Assembly (NCBI RefSeq): GCF_932526225.1
Contig: NC_064040.1
Location: 9,142,865 to 9,206,864, forward strand
From: Nematostella vectensis
Taxonomy: Eukaryota > Cnidaria > Anthozoa > Actiniaria > Edwardsiidae
DNA length: 64,000 bases
Reading direction: 5' to 3'
Positions 50,356-62,300 of the stretch are shown piece by piece (within the stretch, counting starts at the first letter, position 1; each line of letters opens with the position of its first letter). The notes under the pieces are model-generated. The model did not search any database. It had not been told where the DNA came from and saw nothing but the letters and a program-made list of their open reading frames with translations. The translations under genes and the position numbers were made by a program.

Positions 50356-53300
50356 TTACTTGCTTCCCAACATGCCAGTGTTGAAACTGTGTCGCAGATA
50401 GGCGTATATCTCCTGCGCTCGCGTAGCTATGAGATGACTTGTCGTGCTCTGTAACTCGGCGGTGGAACTATGACAAGAGAATTGGTGATTTTATGAGGGG
50501 AGGTCTAGGCAATGCAGGAAGATGCTATGCTGTTCTGACCTCTGTCACGCTATGCTGTTCTGACCTCTGTCACGCTATGCTGTTCTGACCTCTGTCACGT
50601 ATGCTGTTCTGACCTCTGTCACGCTATGCTGTTCTGACCTCTGTCACGCTATGCTGTTCTGACCTCTGTCACGCTATGCTGTTCTGACCTCTGTCACGCT
50701 ATGCTGTTCTGATCTCTGTCACGCTATGCTGTTCTGATCTCTGTCACGCTATGCACTTGAGCTCAGTTACCGAGAGATCAGTTACTGAGCTCAAGCGAGG
50801 AGACGAAGACGAATGAAGTTTTATTCTTGATGACAGAGCTGTCTAGTTCTTCGGGGAAAGTTTTTAAGTTATAATAATGTTGATAATGATGATGGTGGTG
50901 GTAATGAAAGCGATATGACGTTGATAATATTGATGTTGATGATGATGGTAATTTAGGCGATAAAAATAATGATGATAATGATGATGTTGATTATGATGAT
51001 CATGGTGATGATAATGAAAATGTTGATCTGATGACAGTAATGATGGCGATAATGTGATGATTATAGTGATGGTGATGATAATAATAACGCTGATGCTGGT
51101 AATATGATGTTGATACTGATGATGGTATTAAAGGCGATGATGATTATGATGATAATGATAACGCTGATGCTGGTAATATGATGTTGATACTGATGATGGT
51201 ATTAAAGGCGATGATGATTATGATGATAATGATAACGCTGATGCTGGTAATATGATGTTGATACTGATGATGGTATTAAAGGCGATGATGATTATGATGA
51301 TAATGATAACGCTGATGCTGGTAATATGATGTTGATACTGATGATGGTATTAAAGGCGATGATGATTATGATGATAATGATAACGCTGATGCTGGTAATA
51401 TGATGTTGATACTGATGATGGTATTAAAGGCGATGATGATTATGATGATAATGATAACGCTGATGCTGGTAATATGATGTTGATACTGATGATGGTATTA
51501 AAGGCGATGATGATTATGATGATAATGATAACGCTGATGCTGGTAATATGATGTTGATACTGATGATGGTATTAAAGGCGATGATGATTATGATGATAAT
51601 GATAACGCTGATGCTGGTAATATGATGTTGATACTGATGATGGTATTAAAGGCGATGATGATTATGATGATAATGATAACGCTGATGCTGGTAATATGAT
51701 GTTGATACTAATGATGGTATTAAAGGCGATGATGATTATGATGATAATGATAACGCTGATGCTGGTAATATGATGTTGATACTGATGATGGTATTAAAGG
51801 CGATGATGATTATGATGATAATGATAACGCTGATGCTGGTAATATGATGTTGATACTGATGATGGTATTAAAGGCGATGATGATTATGATGATAATGATA
51901 ACGCTGATGCTGGTAATATGATGTTGATACTGATGATGGTATTAAAGGCGATGATGATTATGATGATAATGATGCTACTGACTAGTAGTGATAATGACAA
52001 CTAAGTCTGATTTCAATGATAATGATGGAGGGTACCCCTTAAGTGTGGGTTACCTGTGGATCAGGTGGCGAAGGTTCCTGTACTTCAAAGACAGGCACAG
52101 AGCGGTAGCATAGTTAACCATTGGAATGGTGAGGAGAAAGCGGAACATCTGAAAGCGAGCGTGGTAGGAATTATGAACTAAAAAGCAGAGACTTTGCCAG
52201 AAAATATGTGTCTCTTGACAGGGTTGGTTGACATGATGGTGACGGGGAGGCCTACTCAGTGGCGCTACTATCGCGAGAGGGTGGGGGGGGAACAAGGAGG
52301 TAAGGTTACCCCACCGTCTTATTTGACATGTTGCCAAGTAGCGCTACTATCGAGAGGGGAGGGGAGGGGGGGGCAAGGAGGTCAGGTTACCCCACTGTCT
52401 TATTTGACATGTTGCCAAGTAGCGCTACTATCGAGAGGGGAGGGGAGGGGGGAACAAGGAGGTAAGGTTACCCCACTGTCTTATTTTACATGTTGCTAAG
52501 TAGCACTACTATCGCAAGGGGGGTGGTATGGGGAGAGGTTACCTTTTCTGTTTCATTTGACATGTTGCTAAGTGGCGCTACTATCGAGAGGCAAGGGGAG
52601 GGGGGAACAAGGAGGTAAGGTTACCCCACCGTCTTATTTGACATGTTGCCAAGTAGCGCTACTATCGAGAGGGGAGGGGAGGGGGGAACAAGGAGGTAAG
52701 GTTACCCCACTGTCATATTTGACATGTTGCCAAGTAGCGCTACTATCGAGAGGGGAGGGGAGGGGGGAACAAGGAGGTAAGGTTACCCCACTGTCATATT
52801 TGACATGTTGCCAAGTAGCGCTACTATCGAGAGGGAAGGGGAGGGGGGAACAAGGAGGTAAGGTTACCCCACTGTCATATTTGACATGTTGCCCAGTAGC
52901 GCTACTATCGCGAGGGGGGGGGGGGGGGGGGCAAGGAGGTAAGGTTACCCCACTGTCATATTTGACATGTTGCCAAGTAGCGCTACTATCGAGAGGGAAG
53001 GGGAGGGGGGAACAAGGAGGTAAGGTTACCCCACTGTCATATTTGACATGTTGCCCAGTAGCGCTACTATCGCGAGGGGGGGGGGGGGGAACAAGGAGGT
53101 AAGGTTACCCCACTGTCATATTTGACATGTTGCCAAGTAGCGCTACTATCGAGAGGGAAGGGGAGGGGGGAACAAGGAGGTAAGGTTACCCCACTGTCAT
53201 ATTTGACATGTTGCCCAGTAACGCTACTATCGCGAGGGGGGGGGGGGAACAAGGAGGTAAGGTTACCCCACTGTCATATTTGACATGTTGCCAAGTAGCG

Positions 53301-56300
53301 CTACTATCGCAAGGGGGGGGGGGGCAAGGAGGTAAGGTTACCCCACTGTCATATTTGACATGTTGCCAAGTAGCGCTACTATCGCGAGGGGGGGGGCAAG
53401 GAGGTAAGGTTACCCCACTGTCTTATTTGACATGTTGCCAAGTAGCGCTACTATCGCGAGGGGGGGGGGGGCAAGGAGGTAAGGTTACCCTACTGTCTTA
53501 TTTGACATGTGGACAAGTAGCGCTTTTATCGCGGGGGGGGGGGGGGGGCAAGGAGGTAAGGTTACCCCACTCTCTTATTTGACATGTGGACAAGTAGCGC
53601 TACTATCGAGAGGGGAGGGGAGGTGTTACGGGGAGGAGATGTTACCCCCGCTGTCTTATTCAACTTGTTTCTAGGTAGCGCTACTATCGCAGGGGGGGGG
53701 GAGTGGTACGGGAAAGGAAAGGTTATCCCAAATGACTCATTTAACATGTTGCATAGTAGTGCTACTATCGCGGGCAAGGGGGATGGTACGGGGAGGAGAT
53801 GTTACCCCACTGTCTTATTTGACATGTTGCTAAGTAGCACTACTATCGCAAGGGGGGTGGTACGGAGAGAGGTTACCTTTTCTGTTTCATTTGACATGTT
53901 GCTAAGTGGCGCTACTATTGCAGCCTTCTTCTTCGCCTCTACCAAAGCAAGCTCTGATAATAGGAACGCTGTGTGCTCTGTACACAAGGAACAGACAAAA
54001 AGTTAAATGTCAACTCTGCTGACATCAATTTGTTCAGGTTAGCTGTCACTGTAGAGGATCGTTACTTGGGATCATTTATGTTTACCTTGACTGTTGCTGT
54101 AGAGGATATTTGAGGAAGTACGCAGCTGCTTTGTCTTCTATTATCTTTGTTCTACAAAGGAGCTCTTTTGTCTCTATTTTTCTCGTTCTTTGTGTTGAGG
54201 TGCGGATATTGTTCATTTGCCCAATCAAATTTCAGCTTGTAAGAGCTACGTACTGACCCGGATCTTTGGGATCACTAATGTTTACCTTGACTGTCGCTGT
54301 AAAGGATCTTTATATGGGATCACTAATGTTTACCTTGACTGTCGCTGTAAAGGATCTTTATATGGGTGAGCGCGATGGACGAGAGAGTGCTGAAATATGC
54401 CGTACTTCGGCTACTGAAAACACAAGGAAGGCGGATCAGCAAATTAGGACAAAGACAAATTGCTTGGACTTGCGGGTGCAACTAGTTGCACGATACGAGA
54501 CAGAAGGGTGTGACATTTGGATTAAAGAGGGTACAGCTTATTAGTTGCACAGAATAGAAAAGTGTGTCGTTCGGATTGAGGAGGGTACAACTTATTAGTT
54601 GCTCTCTACAAATGATCGTAAATCGCTCGTTCTGATTGGTCAAGGGTCCATGTGTTATTAGAGGACACACGCACGCTTGGCGTCAGCATGCGCGTAGGCG
54701 CTCTCCAAAACTAGTAACAAAAGAAAACATTTTAATTGTTGCATAAAACAAATAGATCCAATTTTTTTGTGTCTTTCCACTAATAGATGCACAGAAGATG
54801 TCACAGCGCCTACTGCGTCTCGTTTCGTACTTTTTTATTCATAGCGCGCTGTGACATTATCTGTACATCTATTATATAGGAGAAGGTGACTTTCTGATTA
54901 AGTAGGGTACGATATACAAGTTACACGTTATGGGGGTGTGACGTGAGGATTTTGGTACCTTACTAGTTGCGCTATGTGATAAGATAGGAGGACACTTACT
55001 AGTTGCGCTATGTGATAAAATAGCAGAGTACTTACTAGTTGCGCTATGTGATAAGATAGCAGAGTAATTACTAGTTGCGCTATGTGATAAGATAGGAGAA
55101 CACTTACTAGTTGCGCTATGTGATAAGATAGGAGAGTGTGACGTCTGGATTAGAGTGGTTTTTAAAATCCCGTGAAATATTATTTCGTTTATTTAGTACA
55201 AATACACTGTATTGTCTTTGTTCTCTTTCGTTTTAGCTTGACTATTACACTTTAACAATCACATTTTGTTTCACGGGATTTTGAAAACCACTCTAAGGAG
55301 GGTTGTACTCACTAGTTGCGCTATGTGATAAGACAGGAGGGTGTGTTGTCTGGATTAAGGAGGGTTGTACTCACTAGTTACGCTATGTGATAAGACAGGA
55401 GGGTGTGTTGTCTGGATTAAGGAAAGTTGTACTCACTAGTTGCGCTATGTGATAAGACAGGAGGGTGTGTTGTCTGGATTAAGGAGGGTTGTACTCACTA
55501 GTTGCGCTATGTGATAAGACAGGAGGGTGTGTTGTCTGGATTAAGGAGGGTTGTACTCACTAGTTACGCTATGTGATAAGACAGGAGGGTGTGTTGTCTG
55601 GATTAAGGAAAGTTGTACTCACTAGTTACGCTATGTGATAAGACAGGAGGGTGTGTTGTCTGGATTAAGGAGGGTTGTACTCACTAGTTGCTCTATGTGA
55701 TAAGACAGGAGGGTGTGTTGTCTGGATTAAGGAGGGTTGTACTCACTAGTTACGCTATGTGATAAGACAGGAGGGTGTGTTGTATGGATTAAGGAGGGTT
55801 GTACTCACTAGTTACGCTATGTGATAAGACAGGAGGGTGTGTTGTCTGGATTAAGGAAAGTTGTACTCACTAGTTACGCTATGTGATAAGACAGGAGGGT
55901 GTGTTGTCTGGATTAAGGAGGGTTGTACTCACTAGTTACGCTATGTGATAAGACAGGAGGGTGTGTTGTATGGATTAAGGAGGGTTGTACTCACTAGTTA
56001 CGCTATGTGATAAGACAGGAGAGTGTGTTGTCTGGATTAAGGAGGGTTGTACTTACTAGTTGCTCTATGTGATAAGAGGAGGGTGTGTTGTCTGGATTAA
56101 GGAGGGTTGTACTCACTAGTTGCGCTATGTGATAAGACAGGAGGGTGTGTTGTCTGGATTAAGGAGGGTTGTACTCACTAGTTGCGCTATGTGATAAGAC
56201 AGGAGGGTGTGTTGTCTGGATTAAGGAGGGTTGTACTCACTAGTTGCGCTATGTGATAAGACAGGAGGGTGTGTAGTCTGGATTAAGGAGGGTTGTACTC

Positions 56301-59300
56301 ACTAGTTGCGCTATGTGATAAGACAGGAGGGTGTGTTGTCTGGATTAAGGAAAGTTGTACTCACTAGTTACGCTATGTGATAAGACAGGAGGGTGTGTTG
56401 TCTGGATTAAGGAGGGTTGTACTCACTAGTTGCTCTATGTGATAAGACAGGAGGGTGTGTTGTCTGGATTAAGAAGGGTTGTACTTACTAGTTGCGCTAT
56501 GTGATAAGACAGGAGGGTGTGTTGTCTGGATTAAGGAGGGTTGTACTCACTAGTTGCTCTATGTGATAAGACAGGAGGGTGTGTTGTCTGGATTAAGAAG
56601 GGTTGTACTTACTAGTTGCGCTATGTGATAAGACAGGAGGGTGTGTTGTCTGGATTAAGGAGGGTTGTACTCACTAGTTGCGCTATGTGATAAGACAGGA
56701 GGGTGTGTTGTCTGGATTAAGGAGGGTAGTACTCACTAGTTACGCTATGTGATAAGACAGGAGGGTGTGTTGTCTGGATTAAGGAGGGTTGTACTCACTA
56801 GTTGCGCTATGTGATAAGACAGGAGGGTGTGTTGTCTGGATTAAGGAGGGTTGTACTCACTAGTTGCGCTATGTGATAAGACAGGAGGGTGTGTTGTCTG
56901 GATTAAGGAGGGTAGTACTCACTAGTTACGCTATGTGATAAGACAGGAGGGTGTGTTGTCTGGATTAAGGAGGGTTGTACTCACTAGTTACGCTATGTGA
57001 TAAGACAGGAGGGAGTGTTGTCTGGATTAAGGAGGGTTGTACTCACTAGTTGCGCTATGTGATAAGACAGGAGGGTGTGTTGTCTGGATTAAGGGGGTTG
57101 TACTTACTAGTTGCGCTATGTGATAAGAGGAGGGTGTGTTGTCTGGATTAAGGAGGGTTGTACTCACTAGTTGCTCTATGTGATAAGACAGGAGGGAGTG
57201 TTGTCTGGATTAAGGAGGGTTGTACTCACTAGTTGCGCTATGTGATAAGACAGGAGGGTGTGTTGTCTGGATTAAGGAGGGTTGTACTCACTAGTTGCGC
57301 TATGTGATAAGACAGGAGGGTGTGTTGTCTGGATTAAGGGGGTTGTACTTACTAGTTGCGCTATGTGATAAGAGGAGGGTGTGTTGTCTGGATTAAGGAG
57401 GGTTGTACTTACTAGTTGCGCTATGTGATAAGACAGGAGGGTGTGTTGTCTGGATTAAGGAGGGTTGTACTCACTAGTTGCTCTATGTGATAAGACAGGA
57501 GGGTGTGTTGTCTGGATTAAGGAGGGTTGTACTCACTAGTTGCTCTATGTGATAAGACAGGAGGGTGTGTAGTCTGGATTAAGGAGGGTTGTACTCACTA
57601 GTTGCGCTATGTGATAAGACAGGAGGGTGTGTTGTATGGATAAGGGAGGGTTGTACTCACTAGTTGCGTTGTGATAAGATAGGAGGGTGTGGCGTCTGGA
57701 TTAGGGAGGACTGTAGTTACTAGTTGCGGTATGTGATAAGATAGGGGATAGGATATTGTGATAAGATATGATATTGTGTGACGTCCGGATTAAGGAGGGT
57801 AGAACTCACTTGTTGCGCTCCTGTTCGCCTGGCCTTACGCGGTCCTTCTCTATGATGATACATGGTCTGTCGTAGAGGGTACACAGGAGTCGCATGCGCG
57901 ACACAAGCTTTGCCGAGTTCGCACCATTAGCCACGTCTGTAAATAATGAACGATCTCACATAACGTAACATTCTTAAATAAATAAGCACATATCCACATA
58001 AAAGGGAGCGGAAGCAGAGATGTTGAAGGCGAACCGACAGTAACGTAAGCAGGTTACTAATGTTATACTACATACTTTCATCTTGTGGTAGCTTTACAAA
58101 GAAGAAAACAACGTTGCCGGCCATCGCCCAGAAAAGTTTGTCTGTTTTAAGAATGTCAGTCACTTTGGTGATTATATACAACGGTCTATCTGTGAGAGAA
58201 GGATATTTGACGTGCTTCCTGCCATACCTGATACGAGCCTGCGTTCCACAGCCATCCTGTTGCTTACTACATAGTCACAGTTGGTCAGCTGACATACTTC
58301 TACGCGCATGTTTTGTTTGAGACGGAGCTGAGAAACTACCTGCAATGAAATTGATTTTTAGGATTACTTTCTAGCGCATTTTGTAAGCTCAGTTGAGTGG
58401 TGAACTATAATTAACTGAAATAAAAAGGATCTCATCGGTTTTCTTGAGAAAAAAAAATCGAAAGTTTTACTCAAGTCTTCCTTAGTCTATGAGGTGCAAG
58501 ATGTTAGAATCTACGTCAAAGAACAACAACTCAACAACAGCAAAGAAGAACACAAATAGTGACTAAAAGATAACGATTACAAGAGCAAAGACGACAACAA
58601 CGACAAAAGCGACGATGACAACAACACCAAATAAAAAACGAACACAACAAAAATTGCTACAAAAACAAAGACGACAACAACGACAAAAGCGACAATGACA
58701 ACACTACATCAAAAACGAACACAACAAAAATGACCACAAAAACAAAGGTGACAACAACGACCAAAGCGACGATAACAACAAAATGACTACCACTACTAAC
58801 CAACTTCAATAGAACAGCAAAAAATATATCAACAACATATAAAGAAGGGTGACGCTCTCATACCTGCGAGTTTGATATTTCTTTCGTGTCCACCAAAATA
58901 ACAAGCTTGTCTTTATTTTTCTCGCTGAACTGGGAAGAGATCCAAAAAGTTAGAACAAAACAAATGTGAATTTACTCCGGTAGATGAGTGGGAGATTTTA
59001 TTCTTATGCATCTCGATTCCAATATGGAGTTTCTTCTCGAGATATACATGGCGGGCGCATGAAAAGTAAAAAGCAAACACAGAATAAAACAGCAAACAAA
59101 CGCATCAATCAGCGGCGGCTTCAAAGAGTCCCAGTCAGCCGCCATTTTTTATTCCTAGAAAAATACCAATTCTCTGACTGCATCCGTTTCCATCGGCTGG
59201 TATAGAGAAGCTGTTGTGATGTTTTATTGGATTTGATAAATTGGAGTTGATAAATTGAGATTTTCTAACATAACTCTGTCAATAGTGAGTGAAAACAATA

Positions 59301-62300
59301 ACCAAACCAGGGGCCGGTTCCAGAAAAGCCGATTATACAAAAACAATATAGGGATCAAATGTCCTAACATTTCGCTTTGTTATGCGACCTTCGTTGCGAT
59401 GCTGACTCGAAAATTGTGCTGGGCCAGACAAAAAGTTACATGAAATTTATACTTGAAATGAATCTGTCTCGCTAGTGTCTGTTCACCAACTCGAATCCTG
59501 CAAATGACATTTTTGGCAATGAAAAGGAGGTAATTACAGGCCATGTAGAGGTGTTCTGGGGCTTCTCTACGAGATAAAACCACTAAATAAGTAAATTTGA
59601 GTTGCTCTCTATTGATCTACTAGGTATTGATCTACTAGGTAACCAGTTCTGCACTCGCTTAATCCAGGGTTAGTAAATAGAGGGATTACTTGGCTTTCGG
59701 GAACGGCGAGTTATCCGTAGGTTAGCTAACCCACGATTAGCGCCTTTTAACCTGGGATCAGTCGCTGATCTAGAGTTAAGTTAATCGGCCTTTCAGGAAC
59801 CGGCCCCAGGCCACATTTCAAACTCACCGACAGTCCAGAAGGACTTCTTGCAATAATGCTTTTATTTGGTACAACCGCTGGATGTGCGCTGGCTCGTGAG
59901 GGCGCCGTAACACTGGTGCCCAAGCTCCTCTCTGATTCTGATTCGATGCACGTGTTTGACAAGGGCGAATATTTAAAGGGGTTTTTTAGTAGAGAGTTTG
60001 ATTGCGCTCGAAGTTCGCGTGAAGTGGGAGTAACTCCTGTATCTGAAAAATCATGTGGTCTAACAGCGTCTGAATCTGACGTAAAATTCCGTGCAGTCTT
60101 TAACGGAATATTTTCATTGTTGTTTGTATTGTTCCCTGTTTGGGGTCGAATTTTCGTAAAGCTTTCATTTTGAATGTCTTTCGAGGCCTTAGGCGGCTTG
60201 AAAGTTCTATTACTTAATAACGGTTTCTTTGTCGCTATCGTGGTATTTGAGGAGCTGCCGTATCCATAGGGTTTAGCAAACGTTGACAGGCCATTTGACA
60301 GTGACTGACAAGCGCTTTGATTCACACCTTTGTCTACCGCATTAACTTCCTGTTGCTGGTCAAAGTCGAAATCCAGCGAAAAAGTCGGCATGTCACTCAT
60401 CTCCATGGTAAAGTCATCATCCGTCGCCGTCATCGCCAAGGCGATCTCCTTCGACTCACGCCGCTCTGATGAACTAGAGCAGAAGAGTAAAATTAGCCTT
60501 GCTATAATCCTTTTCCACTGAACAATTAGTCAATAGCAATTTAGTCAACAATGAATCCAACTGTAGTTTATGGAATATGTTAAAAGTATAGAAATATATA
60601 CAAAGGGCCTGTGTATGGCCTGTGGCTGTAAGCTCATTCCACAACATAGACACGAAATTTTGCACCAAAAATGTATCCGGTTTTCTGCTGTTTGCCCCTA
60701 ATTTGTTGATTTTAATTTATATTCACTGACGAATTAAGCGAAAAACGGAGGAAAAGCGGGACGTAAAATGTAAGTTCGCGTGAGAAAATCGGTGAGATGG
60801 AGAGGTAAGTAGAAAAAAGGGTAATTTTTTTCTTCTCCGCTTGGGTCTTCGCGCAGATTCACTCACGTGTGCTTTTTTCTCCGTTTCTTTCGCAAGTCGG
60901 CTTACTGTCGAATCCGTTGTATCGCGACCCGCGTTTTCAAAACACGATTTGTTTTGCTTTTCTGTTCCGTCAATAAAACCATTCTGAGCCAATCAGAGTC
61001 TCGTTTTGTGCACTTCCTGGCCTCTGGAAGAAAACCAGACAGTGTCGCGACAGAAAGCCAGGCAATTGCACTAGGCGAGAGATGGCAAGAATGTGATTGG
61101 CTTAAAATAATGTGACTGGCGGAACAGAAAATCCCAAGAGACAAAAAAAATCGATGTTTTGAAAATGCGGCGTCGCGATACAACGGATTCGACAGTAAAG
61201 GAAAGGAACCCTACCTGGCCATAAGTGGAGCTGCTCCAGAGGACGTCTTACTGTCATCAGCTTCCAAAGCATCCAAAAGGTCAAGATCATCTAAATCGTC
61301 TTCCCACTCACCCTCCCCAAGTACATCCCCACCCACTCCCCCACAGTTCCCTTTAGTTTGATCCAAATGTCCCGGGACTCGTGGATTGTCCTTTGCTTGA
61401 CTAGACTTGAAGGTCCAGCTTTTGGTTCTTGGTTTAACAAACGAAGGTTTATCATTGTCACTACATTCTGCAGTTGTAACATTCCCATATCCTTCATTTT
61501 GATGTCGAATAGGTGACGTCACAGTCAAAGGACCCCTCCTGGAATTGACTTTACTGAAGGAGCTCTTGTCATTGTCAGCTCGAAATACACCATCACGATA
61601 CCCCAAAGGTGACGACGAGGGAGTCATGTTGGCAGTTTTGGATCTGACATCATTGCTACTTGTTCCTGGTACTGAGGCAGCCCGATTTATCTCAGGCGGC
61701 TCCAACAGACGAGTTCCGGGTGAAGTGACTGTAGTCGAAGAGCGTTGTCGGTGTGTTCCCTGGGGCTCGATGACAGGGGTGCCACACACTTTGCTAATCT
61801 TGGGTGGCGTCTCCTCCGTACTCTCATCCAGGACTTTTATCCGCTTCCTTTTAACACGCTTTCTGGCCCTTCTTATTTGGCTGGCTTCACGAAATCCTTG
61901 CTCATTTTCGCTACTCGTCCCAGGCTCTTCCTCATCATCGCTTCTCGCCCCAGGCTCTTGCTCATTCTCGCTACTTGTCCCAGGCTCTTGCTCATTCTCG
62001 CTACTTGTCCCAGGCCCGCTCACGTCGCTCCCCTCACCATCTTGTTCACTCTCACGCTCCCATGTCTCTTCTGCCTCGGACGACGAGTCAGTTCGCTTTC
62101 GTCCCACGTTGTACTTCATTTTGTATCTAAGGCAAAAGAAAAATAAATAAATATATAAAACATAGGACAGGAGGTTAAACTGTGGATTGAAGATCGAATT
62201 ATTTTGTCCTTAAATTTCCTTCTCTAGAATTATTTCCCAGGATCCCAGGATCTGCCATTGTTTTTTGTCCATGCCACAAAGAAACGGAATCACTGAACCG

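Noticed and set aside
52194-53582. Plus-strand frames with GEQGGKVTPLSYLTCCQVALLSR repeats
   Set aside because: Translation of the minisatellite opposite to the FANCM coding strand.
58219-58339. Plus-strand 86-residue frame at 58060-58320
   Set aside because: Antisense of the FANCM exon encoding VVSQLRL and CDYVVSNRM.
61545-62150. 201-residue plus-strand frame
   Set aside because: Antisense shadow of the acidic, Ser-rich FANCM exon 61215-62126.
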